From positions 1 to 46,370 of the forward strand of contig CADEDC010000046.1 in NCBI GenBank assembly GCA_902825985.1: a stretch of 46,370 bases of DNA. The letters run 5' to 3'. Every line of letters starts with the position of its first letter. Position 1 is the stretch's first letter. A program made the translations under genes and the position numbers. Below, piece after piece: positions 34,537-42,439 of this stretch. The stretch is from an uncultured Acidobacteriota bacterium. Its GTDB lineage: Bacteria; Acidobacteriota; Vicinamibacteria; Vicinamibacterales; CAVVIG01. A model generated the notes under the pieces. The model was not told where the DNA came from. It saw nothing but the letters and a program-made list of their open reading frames with translations, and did no database searches.

Positions 34537-35754
34537 ATGTCTCCGACTGCCGCCCGTCTCTGCCTGCTGTTCGCCCTGGTCGGGCTCGGGGCGGCCGGTG
34601 CCGCCGCCTACGTCCACTACCGGGTCATTGCCGACCCGCTCTACACGAGCTTCTGTGACGTCGGCGCCACCTTCAGCTGTTCGCAGGTGTACAGCAGCCG
34701 CTTCGGCAATTTCCAGGGGATTTCGGTCGCCGTCTTCGGCGGCATCTGGTTCGCGGTGGCGGCGCTGCTGTCGGTGGCCGGCATGACCGGACGCCCGGCG
34801 GTGCGGGAGAGCGTGCCCGGCTACCTCTTCGCCGGGTCGACGCTGAGTCTGGCCGTCATCCTGTACCTGGCCTACGCGTCGTTCTTCATCCTGCAGCTGG
34901 TCTGCATCCTGTGCCTCATCACGTATGCCGCCGTGATTGGCCTGTTCATCGTGTCCGGAGCGGCCACCTCCATCCCTATGCTGACGCTTCCGCGCCGCCT
35001 GGCGGCCGACCTCAAGGTCCTCGTCTCGAACCCGGTCGCCCTCGTCCTGACGCTGGTCGTCGCGGCTGGCGCCGGCAGCGCGCTGGCCTTCTTTCCGCGT
35101 GACGGCGCCGCCGTGAGCGCAGCCGCCGCCAGTCCCGGCGAACCGGCCGCCGCCGCCGCCGCGAACGAGCAGGGGGCATCAGAGCTCGAGCGCTTCATGG
35201 CCCAGTCCGTCCGCCTGCCGCTCGTCGTACCGGCCGAGGGCGCCAAGGTCCTGATCGTCAAATTCAACGACTACCAGTGCCCGGCCTGCGGCCAGTCCTA
35301 CCAGTCGTACAAGCCGATCATCGAGAAGTACGCCAAGTCGAACCCCGGCGAGGTCAGGGTCGTCCTCAAGGACTATCCGCTCAGCTCCCAGTGCAACAAC
35401 AACATGACCACGGTGTTGCACGCCGCTGCATGCGACGCCGCCGTGGCCGTGCGCCTGGCGCGTGAGAAGGGCAAGGCCGAAGCGCTCGAGGAGTGGCTGT
35501 ACACCAACCAGCCGGCGATGACCCCGGAATCGGTGCGCCGGGCGGCCCGCGACATCGGTGGCGTCACCGACTTCGAGGCCCGCTATGCCACTACACTGGA
35601 ATCGGTGAAGTCCGATATTGCGTATGGGAAGCAGCTCGCCGTGCGCTCTACGCCGACCTTTTTCATCAACGGCGTCAAGGTCGAAGGGGCGATGGCGCCC
35701 CAGTTCTTCGATCTGGCAATCGACTACGAGCTGAAACATCCCCGAGGGCAGTAA
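34537..35754 (+). CDS. VKOR-DsbA fusion (disulfide-bond formation)
   Basis: A fused oxidase/thioredoxin that makes disulfides in exported proteins. The N-terminal half is a four- or five-helix VKOR domain with the loop cysteines (C40 and C48 in SFCDVGATFSC) and the quinone-side CILC (C123, C126). After an Ala/Pro linker follows a DsbA-like domain with CPAC (C248, C251) and cis-Pro in RSTPTFFING. A GTG at 34504 would add 11 residues; neither start has a good ribosome-binding site. It follows pilA, whose product has a cysteine pair, so pilin could be a substrate (inference). Confidence 0.93.
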   Translation: MSPTAARLCLLFALVGLGAAGAAAYVHYRVIADPLYTSFCDVGATFSCSQVYSSRFGNFQGISVAVFGGIWFAVAALLSVAGMTGRPAVRESVPGYLFAGSTLSLAVILYLAYASFFILQLVCILCLITYAAVIGLFIVSGAATSIPMLTLPRRLAADLKVLVSNPVALVLTLVVAAGAGSALAFFPRDGAAVSAAAASPGEPAAAAAANEQGASELERFMAQSVRLPLVVPAEGAKVLIVKFNDYQCPACGQSYQSYKPIIEKYAKSNPGEVRVVLKDYPLSSQCNNNMTTVLHAAACDAAVAVRLAREKGKAEALEEWLYTNQPAMTPESVRRAARDIGGVTDFEARYATTLESVKSDIAYGKQLAVRSTPTFFINGVKVEGAMAPQFFDLAIDYELKHPRGQ

Positions 35755-35817
35755 CCCCGCCGGTCGCACAGGCCGACCGGGAACAGGGCCCCTGGGGAGA
35801 CGACACCCGTCAACTCC

Positions 35818-36822
35818 ATGCACGCCCTGGCCACGAACGAACTGACGAAAGACTTCGCCGTCGGCTTCTGGCGCAAGCGCCCGTATCGGGCGCTCGACCG
35901 CCTGACGCTCACCGTCGACGCCGGCGAGGTCTTCGGCTTCCTGGGCCCCAATGGCGCCGGGAAGACCACCACGCTGAAGCTGCTGATGCGGCTCGTCTTC
36001 CCCACCTCGGGGTCGGCCGAGCTGCTCGGCCGCCCGCTCGGCGACCTCGACGTCCGCCGCCGCCTCGGCTACCTGCCGGAGAACCCGTACTTCTACGACT
36101 ACCTGACCGCCGAGGAACTGCTGCACTACTTCGCCGGGCTGTTCGGCTATGCCCCGGCGGAACGCCGCAGGCGCTCGGCCGCCCTGCTCGACGAGGTCGG
36201 GATCGGTGCCGAACGCCGACTGCAGCTCCGCAAGTTCTCCAAGGGGATGCTGCAGCGCGTCGGCATCGCCCAGGCGCTGCTCAACGAACCCGAGCTGGTG
36301 ATCCTCGACGAGCCGATGTCCGGGCTGGATCCGCTGGGCCGCCGTGACGTTCGCTCGCTGATCCTGCGGCTGCGCGATCGCGGCTGTACGGTCTTCTTCA
36401 GCTCCCACGTGCTGAGCGACGCCGAAGCGCTGTGCTCCCGGGTGGCGATTCTCGCCAAGGGGCGTCTGCTGACACAGGGGAAGCTGACCGAACTGCTGGC
36501 CTTCCAGGTGCACGGCTGGGATCTCGTCGTCGAGCACGTCAATGGCGGTGCGCTGGCGCTGCTCGACGCCCAGGCCCGGCGCGTGACGCGCATCAGCGAA
36601 GGACGCTATCAGGCGGAACTGCCGCTCGACCCGTCGCCGGATCGGGTGCTGTCGCAGCTGACGGCCGCCGGCGCCGGACTGGTGTCGCTGAATCCGATCC
36701 GCCAGACGCTCGAGGATCTCTTCGTGAAGCAGGTGATGGCGCCGGACGTCGCCGCCACGAACCGATTCCAGCCGCCGGACGGCAGCCGCGAGAAGGCGAC
36801 GCCGGTGGGGACACGGTCATGA
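35818..36822 (+). CDS. ABC transporter ATP-binding protein (NatA-like)
   Basis: The 334-residue ATPase has Walker A GPNGAGKT (43-50), a Q-loop region (YLPENPYFYDY, with Glu in place of the usual Gln), signature KFSKGMLQRVGIA in place of LSGGQ, Walker B (LVILDEPMSGLDP) and an H-loop (SSHVLSD). A C-terminal extension of about 100 residues resembles NatA/gliding-type exporters. It partners with the permease encoded directly downstream (ATGA overlap). First gene of an eight-gene overlapping run. Confidence 0.95.
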   Translation: MHALATNELTKDFAVGFWRKRPYRALDRLTLTVDAGEVFGFLGPNGAGKTTTLKLLMRLVFPTSGSAELLGRPLGDLDVRRRLGYLPENPYFYDYLTAEELLHYFAGLFGYAPAERRRRSAALLDEVGIGAERRLQLRKFSKGMLQRVGIAQALLNEPELVILDEPMSGLDPLGRRDVRSLILRLRDRGCTVFFSSHVLSDAEALCSRVAILAKGRLLTQGKLTELLAFQVHGWDLVVEHVNGGALALLDAQARRVTRISEGRYQAELPLDPSPDRVLSQLTAAGAGLVSLNPIRQTLEDLFVKQVMAPDVAATNRFQPPDGSREKATPVGTRS

Positions 36823-37625
36823 GCGCCATTCGGGTCATCGCCGTCAACGTGTTCCGCGAATCGGTGCGCGACAAGGTGCTCTACAACCTGGTGTTCTTCG
36901 CCATCCTGCTGATGGGCGCGTCGTATCTGCTCGGTCAGCTGACGGCCGGCCAGGACGTCAAGATCATCAAGGATCTCGGTCTGGCCGCCACGTCGATCTT
37001 CGGCCTCTTCATTGCCGTCTTCATCGGCATCGGCCTCGTGTCGAAGGAGGTCGAGCGCCGCAGCATCTACAGCCTGCTCTCCAAGCCGATCGAACGCTAT
37101 CAGCTGGTGGTGGGGAAGTATCTCGGACTGACGCTGACGCTGGCCGTCAACCTGACGGTGATGGCGGTCGCGCTCTACGTCGTCCTCTGGTACATGGCCT
37201 GGGTCGCCGGTCCCGCCGCCGCGGCCGCCTGGGATGCGCCGGCGCTCGATCCAGCGCTGCTGAAGGCGATTGCCTTGACCTTCGTCGAGCTCGCCATCGT
37301 CACCGCGGTGGCGCTGTTCTTCTCCACGTTCTCGACGCCGATGCTGTCGGCGGCGCTCACCTTCGGCCTCTTCGTCGCCGGACGGTTCTCCGCCGACCTG
37401 CGCAACTTCAACGACGTCGTCGACGCGCCCGCCGCGGCCTTCCTGGCGAAAGCGCTGTACTGGGCGCTGCCGAACCTGGGACCGTTCGATGTGCGCGCCC
37501 AGGTGGTGCACGGTCAGCCGGTGACGGCCGGCTACATGCTGCTGACCAGCGCCTACGGGCTGCTCTACATCGCGGCACTGATCGTGGCGGCGGTGGCCGT
37601 ATTCTCGCGACGGGACTTCAAGTGA
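36819..37625 (+). CDS. ABC-2 type permease
   Basis: The 268-residue product has about six membrane helices (starting VLYNLVFFAILLMGASYLLG) and the ABC-2 pattern LVSKEVERRSIYSLLSKPIERYQLVVGKY, which joins the first helices. It would form an exporter with the preceding ATPase; substrate unknown. ATG 36819 overlaps the ATPase stop; a longer reading from 36432 lies inside the ATPase gene. Its stop overlaps the next gene (GTGA). Confidence 0.93.
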   Translation: MSAIRVIAVNVFRESVRDKVLYNLVFFAILLMGASYLLGQLTAGQDVKIIKDLGLAATSIFGLFIAVFIGIGLVSKEVERRSIYSLLSKPIERYQLVVGKYLGLTLTLAVNLTVMAVALYVVLWYMAWVAGPAAAAAWDAPALDPALLKAIALTFVELAIVTAVALFFSTFSTPMLSAALTFGLFVAGRFSADLRNFNDVVDAPAAAFLAKALYWALPNLGPFDVRAQVVHGQPVTAGYMLLTSAYGLLYIAALIVAAVAVFSRRDFK

Positions 37626-38575
37626 GCCGCCAGTCGCCTTCCGGTGTGCTGGCGGCGGTGGTCGCGGTGGCGCTGCTCATCGCCTCGGCGGCCGGTGTGC
37701 AGGCGGCGCGCGAGGCGCGCTACCCGCCGCCGCCGCCCTCCGACGACAGCCTCTACGTGACCTCCGGCACCGCCGTGCGGCGGCTGGTGGTCGGCTACCG
37801 CGCGCTCGCCGCCGACCTCTACTGGATCCGGGCCATCCAGTACTACGGCGGCACCAAGCTCAAGCTGACCGGGCCGACGGCCGATCCGGCTGCCGTCGCC
37901 GCCACCGCGTCGAATCAGAACGCCTATCCGGCCCTCTACCCGATGCTGGACCTGACGACCACTCTCGACCCGCGGTTCAACATCGCCTACCGCTTCGGCG
38001 CGGTGTTCCTGGCCGACCCATACCCCGGCGGTGCCGGCCGGCCCGACCTCGCCATTGCGCTGCTCGAAAAGGGATTGCGGGAACGGCCCGATAAGTGGGA
38101 GTACATGCAGGACATCGGCTTCGTCCACTACTGGTGGCGGCACGACTACAAGGCGGCCGCCGACTGGTTCCGGAAGGCCAGCGACGTGCCCGGAGCCCCC
38201 TGGTGGCTGCAGTCGCTGGCCGCGAACACGCTGAGCGAGGGAGGCGACCGGAAGTCGTCGCGGCTCATGTGGCAATCGATCCGCGAGTCGGCCGAAATCG
38301 ACTGGCTCACGAACGACGCCGAACGGCGGCTGACCCAGCTCGACGCCCTCGACCAAATCGACAACCTCCAGGCGGCACTCGATCGCGCGGGCCAGCGCGG
38401 CCTCACCGTGCGCGACTGGCAGGCCGCCGTGCGCGCCCGGCTGCTGCCGGGCATTCCGGTGGATCCGTCCGGTACACCCTACGAGATCGATGCCCAGGGC
38501 CGCGTCCAGGTGTCGAACCGTTCACCGCTGTTTCCGCTGCCGCTCGAACCGCAGCGACTGATGCCGCTCCAATGA
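37622..38575 (+). CDS. Exported or membrane-anchored TPR-like protein
   Basis: The 317-residue product starts at GTG with a hydrophobic N-terminal segment (VLAAVVAVALLIASAAGVQAA), a signal peptide or anchor. It then has helical repeats, including DPRFNIAYRFGAVFLAD and ERPDKWEYMQDIGFVHYWW, that resemble tetratricopeptides. The segment YRALAADLYWIRAIQYYGG is distinctive. No enzymatic motif is seen. Coupling to the ABC genes upstream and pilD downstream by 4-nt overlaps suggests a periplasmic accessory of the exporter. Confidence 0.78.
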   Translation: MSRQSPSGVLAAVVAVALLIASAAGVQAAREARYPPPPPSDDSLYVTSGTAVRRLVVGYRALAADLYWIRAIQYYGGTKLKLTGPTADPAAVAATASNQNAYPALYPMLDLTTTLDPRFNIAYRFGAVFLADPYPGGAGRPDLAIALLEKGLRERPDKWEYMQDIGFVHYWWRHDYKAAADWFRKASDVPGAPWWLQSLAANTLSEGGDRKSSRLMWQSIRESAEIDWLTNDAERRLTQLDALDQIDNLQAALDRAGQRGLTVRDWQAAVRARLLPGIPVDPSGTPYEIDAQGRVQVSNRSPLFPLPLEPQRLMPLQ

Positions 38576-39342
38576 CACCACCGATGGCCGGACTCGTGCT
38601 GGCGGCGCTCGTCGGCGCCGTCATCGGCAGCTTCCTCAACGTCTGCATCTACCGGCTGCCGCTCGGCCGCTCGATCGTCTGGCCGTCATCGGCCTGTCCG
38701 TCGTGCAAGCGCGAGCTGGCCTGGTACGAGAACGTCCCGATCGTGAGCTGGGCGTTCCTCCGTGGCCGTTGCCGTACCTGCAGGACGCCGATTTCCATCC
38801 GCTATCCGCTCGTCGAGCTGCTGACCAGCCTCATGTGTCTCGGGGCGTTCTGGTTCTACGGGCCGAGCCTGCTGTTCGTATCGCGCTTCGTCTTCGGCTG
38901 CGCGCTCATCGTCCTGTTCGCCATCGACCTCGAGCATCAGCTGCTGCCCAACAGCATCACGCTGCCGGGCATCGTGGTCGGCTTCGCGTTCAGCCTGTTC
39001 ACCGGACCCGGCTGGGCGTCGTCGCTCATCGGCATCCTCGTCGGCGGCGGCATCCTGTTCACCATCGCCGAGGCCTACTATCGCCTGCGTCACGAGGAAG
39101 GGCTTGGCATGGGCGACGTGAAGATGCTGGCGATGGTCGGGGCGTTCCTCGGCTGGCCGTCGACGCTGATGACCCTGATGATGGGCTCGATCGCCGGCTC
39201 CGTCGTCGGTATGCTGATGATTGCCCTGAAGCGCGGTGACATGAAGTACGCGCTGCCGTTCGGGACGTTCCTCGCCATGGGGGCGGCGTTGTCCGCGACC
39301 GTCGGGCCGCATCTGCTGAACTGGTACCTGAAGCAGTGGTGA
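38572..39342 (+). CDS. pilD: Prepilin peptidase/N-methyltransferase
   Basis: PilD cleaves the class III leader of prepilins and methylates the new N-terminus. The 256-residue product has the GSFLNVCIYRLP start, a Cys4 zinc loop (CPSC and CRTC), about seven later membrane segments and the two catalytic Asp in IDLEHQLLPN and GMGDVKML. ATG 38572 overlaps the upstream stop. It is separate from the main pil cluster by five genes but is the expected enzyme for PilA at 33647. Confidence 0.96.
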   Translation: MTPPMAGLVLAALVGAVIGSFLNVCIYRLPLGRSIVWPSSACPSCKRELAWYENVPIVSWAFLRGRCRTCRTPISIRYPLVELLTSLMCLGAFWFYGPSLLFVSRFVFGCALIVLFAIDLEHQLLPNSITLPGIVVGFAFSLFTGPGWASSLIGILVGGGILFTIAEAYYRLRHEEGLGMGDVKMLAMVGAFLGWPSTLMTLMMGSIAGSVVGMLMIALKRGDMKYALPFGTFLAMGAALSATVGPHLLNWYLKQW

Positions 39343-41885
39343 ACGCGTCCGTCAGCCCACGGCGTGGCGTCCCGCCCGGCGCCATCGCGGTGGCGCGGCT
39401 GGCGCACTGCGTGTTCTTCCTGCTGACGGCGGCCTACTGTCTCCTGACCTACAACGCCTTCGCCTACCGCCAGTTCATCAAGCCGCATCTCGTCGTCTGG
39501 CTCACCGACTTCGTCATCTGGCACCATGCCTGGTTCTGGCTGGTCGTCGCCGTCACCGCAGCGACGGTTGTCCCGGAGGTGCGGAGGCGCGGCGCCGGTC
39601 ACCGGATCGGCGCTGCCTACCTCGCCATGGCGCTTGTGGTGGGTGTGTGGCTGGCGATGATGCCGGTGCTGCCACAGGTGGAGAACAACTGGCGTGGCCT
39701 GGTGATCGCCCTCGCCGCCCTCGTGCCACCGGTGTGGCTGGCGCTCTACGACCATCGCGCGGCCGGCTTGCGCGTGACGAGCGATCCGCAATCGGACTCG
39801 CGGCTGTTCCGGGCCTGTCTCGTCGCCGGCCTGGTCGTCTGGCTGGCCGAGACGGCGGCCGCTCCCTGGCTGCTGACGACCACCGGCGAGATTGCGCTGA
39901 CCGGCTCGCGGCTGGCATTTGGCGCGGCCGTATCGGCCGTCGCGCACCTGATCCTCTTCACCGTCACCGCCTGCACCGGTGTGCTCGGGCTGCGGCTGGC
40001 GCGTCGCCTCGACGCCACCGGCCGGGCGGAGTACTGGGTGACGGCGCTGCTGTTCACCGGCGTCACGACGGCGGCCATTTCCCGCGTCGTCTTCGGCGGC
40101 CTCGCGTTCACCGGGCCGGCGGCGTGGACGGTGGCCGCCTGTGTCGCGGTGACGCTCGCGAGCGCCTGGTCGGGCGTCGCGCTGCGGCTGGCGGCGACGC
40201 ATCCGGACGTCACGGCGATCGAGGCGTGGACGTCGCCGCTGCCCGGCATCCGGTCACCGCGGTGGTCGGCGTGGCTGTTGTGGGCGGTCGTCGGCGTCGT
40301 GGCGGTTGGCATGAAGTCGGCCGAGCCGGTCGACTGGGATTTCCTGTTCCAGAAGGTCTGGGTCCTGGTGTTCTGGGGCCTCGCGCTGGCCTACGCGCAT
40401 GGCGCGCTCGCCGCGCACCGCGTCGCCGTCGGCTGGCCGTCGCTGGCCGGGCCGCCGGTCATCGGTGCGATGCTGCTGCTGGCGACGCCACGCGTGCCGG
40501 CACTGAGCGGCGACGTGCGCTGGGTGCCGGAGTTCGTGCTCGAAGGCTACGCGGCGGCCGCCCCGTCGTTCCACCTGCTGCACGACGTCCTGCGGGTGGA
40601 ATCGCCGGCGGACGCTGCCTTCTATCGATACCTTCGCGCCAACAGCACGCTGCAGCAGGTCGAGGTGCCGCCGGTCCCCATCGACTTCGTGCCGCCCGAA
40701 GCGCTGGCGGCGTCCGCCAGCCGGCGCGGGGCAGCCGGCGGCCCGGAACGCCGGCCGCACATCTTCCTGTTCGTCATCGACAGTCTGCGCCGCGACTACC
40801 TGTCGGCCTACAACCCGGGCGTCACCTTCACGCCGGCGTTCGGAGCGTTTGCGAAGGACAGCGTCGTGTTCCAGCGCGCCTTCACCCGTTACGGCGGCAC
40901 CGGCCTCTCGGTGCCGGCGATCTGGAGCGGCGGCATGCTGTTCCACAAGCAGTACGTCACGCCGTTTGCGCCGATGAACGCGCTGATGAAGCTGCTCGAC
41001 GCCGACGGCTATCGGCGCGTCATGAGCATGGACTCGGTGGTCGCGCAGATCTTCCCGGACGACGGGCCTGCCGTCGAACTCGATCGCGACGTGCCGATCG
41101 TCGACTACAGCCTCTGTGGCACACTCGACGAGCTGCGGCAGGTGCTGCCGGCCGAGGCCCAACGTGGCGAGCCGTTGTTCGTCTACTCGTTGCCGCAGAA
41201 CCTGCACATCTCGCAGGTCCGGGGCAAGCCGGTGCCGCCCGGTCGCACCTACCCTGGCTTCGTGCCGCCGGTGGCGGCGGAAGTGGAGCGCATGGACGCC
41301 TGCTTCGGTGCGTTCGTCGAGGACCTCAAGCGCCGCCGACTCTACGACGACAGCGTCATCATCGTCACCGCCGATCACGGCGACTCGCTCGGCGAAGCGC
41401 GGCGCTGGGGCCATTCCTACACGATGTTCCCGGAAGTCGTGCGGATCCCGCTCATCGTGCACGTGCCGCCGCACCTGGCGGCACGCTTCTCGGCGGCCGC
41501 CGACGCCCCGGCACTCTCGACCGACATCACGCCCACGCTCTACGCCCTGCTCGATCACCGGCCCGCGGATCTGGGTTCCTTGTTCGGCACGTCGCTGTTC
41601 CGCCCGTCTCGCATCCCGGCGGGTGGACCGGCGCCGCCGCCGGCGGTGGACCGCGCGACGCTGTTGACGTCCAGCTACGGCGCCGTGTATGCCGTGGTGC
41701 GCGACGGCGGCCGCACGCTCTACGTCGCCGACGGCGTCAACCACCGCGACTACGCCTACGATCTGACCGACGATGCCGCGGTCCGCATCGGCGTCACCGC
41801 GGCCGCGCGCGCCAGGGATCGGGCGTTCATCCGCAGCGACATCGACCGGCTCGGTCAGCTGTATCACTTCCACGGCGCGCCGTGA
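39339..41885 (+). CDS. Membrane phosphotransferase of the sulfatase/LTA-synthase fold, copy 1
   Basis: An 848-residue protein with about ten N-terminal membrane helices (to about residue 390) and a C-terminal alkaline-phosphatase-superfamily domain. Metal-ligand motifs FVIDSLRRDYL (D481) and TADHGD are present. The nucleophile position is Thr (T521 in YGGTGLSVP) where true sulfatases have Cys/Ser, so a phospho-group transferase such as LtaS, OpgB or EptA is likelier than a sulfatase. GTG 39339 gives a GTGA overlap with pilD; GTG 39336 is possible. It is paralogous to the gene at 42436. Confidence 0.9.
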   Translation: MNASVSPRRGVPPGAIAVARLAHCVFFLLTAAYCLLTYNAFAYRQFIKPHLVVWLTDFVIWHHAWFWLVVAVTAATVVPEVRRRGAGHRIGAAYLAMALVVGVWLAMMPVLPQVENNWRGLVIALAALVPPVWLALYDHRAAGLRVTSDPQSDSRLFRACLVAGLVVWLAETAAAPWLLTTTGEIALTGSRLAFGAAVSAVAHLILFTVTACTGVLGLRLARRLDATGRAEYWVTALLFTGVTTAAISRVVFGGLAFTGPAAWTVAACVAVTLASAWSGVALRLAATHPDVTAIEAWTSPLPGIRSPRWSAWLLWAVVGVVAVGMKSAEPVDWDFLFQKVWVLVFWGLALAYAHGALAAHRVAVGWPSLAGPPVIGAMLLLATPRVPALSGDVRWVPEFVLEGYAAAAPSFHLLHDVLRVESPADAAFYRYLRANSTLQQVEVPPVPIDFVPPEALAASASRRGAAGGPERRPHIFLFVIDSLRRDYLSAYNPGVTFTPAFGAFAKDSVVFQRAFTRYGGTGLSVPAIWSGGMLFHKQYVTPFAPMNALMKLLDADGYRRVMSMDSVVAQIFPDDGPAVELDRDVPIVDYSLCGTLDELRQVLPAEAQRGEPLFVYSLPQNLHISQVRGKPVPPGRTYPGFVPPVAAEVERMDACFGAFVEDLKRRRLYDDSVIIVTADHGDSLGEARRWGHSYTMFPEVVRIPLIVHVPPHLAARFSAAADAPALSTDITPTLYALLDHRPADLGSLFGTSLFRPSRIPAGGPAPPPAVDRATLLTSSYGAVYAVVRDGGRTLYVADGVNHRDYAYDLTDDAAVRIGVTAAARARDRAFIRSDIDRLGQLYHFHGAP

Positions 41886-42439
41886 ACACGTTCCGCGTCC
41901 CTCGACTGGCCGTCCTGCTCGGGTTGGCCGCGCTGTATGCGGCGGCGTACCTCTGGTCCGGCCGGGCGCGGCAGCACGCGGCGGGATTCGACCCGATGGC
42001 GCCGGACGTCCGCGCGGTGGAGCTCGCGCTCCGCGACGGCCGGCTGGCTGCGGCGCTCCCGCTGGCGCAGTCGGCCGCCGCCGCGCATCCTGACGACCCG
42101 TTCCCGATGTTCCTGCTGGCGTCCGCGCATCACCGTCTCGAGCAGTGGACCGCGGCGGCGGCGGCGTGGGAGCGCTATCTCGCCCAGTCCACCTCGGTCG
42201 ACGCCGCCTGCCCCGACATCGCGATCGCCTACGACCGCGCCGGCGATGCCGAGCGCGCGCTCGCCAGCTACCGCACGTGCGCCGAGCGCGACCCCGAGAA
42301 TCCGGATCGCGTCGCCGATCTCGCCGCAGCGCTGTCCGGTCGCGGCGCCCGTGAGGAGGCGCACCGGCTGTACGAGCGCGCCATCGCGCTCGACCCGGGG
42401 AATCCGCTGCTCGTGGCGGGGAAGACGGCGGTCGAGTGA
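41882..42439 (+). CDS. Small TPR-repeat protein
   Basis: The 185-residue product has one N-terminal hydrophobic segment (LAVLLGLAALYAAAYLWSG), likely an anchor, and about three to four tetratricopeptide units (from FPMFLLASAHHRLEQWTAAAAAWERYL to EAHRLYERAIALDPGNP). It is sandwiched between the two phosphotransferase genes with GTGA overlaps on both sides, so it is probably a partner or scaffold for them. The longer frame upstream is a shadow of the phosphotransferase. Confidence 0.85.
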   Translation: MNTFRVPRLAVLLGLAALYAAAYLWSGRARQHAAGFDPMAPDVRAVELALRDGRLAAALPLAQSAAAAHPDDPFPMFLLASAHHRLEQWTAAAAAWERYLAQSTSVDAACPDIAIAYDRAGDAERALASYRTCAERDPENPDRVADLAAALSGRGAREEAHRLYERAIALDPGNPLLVAGKTAVE

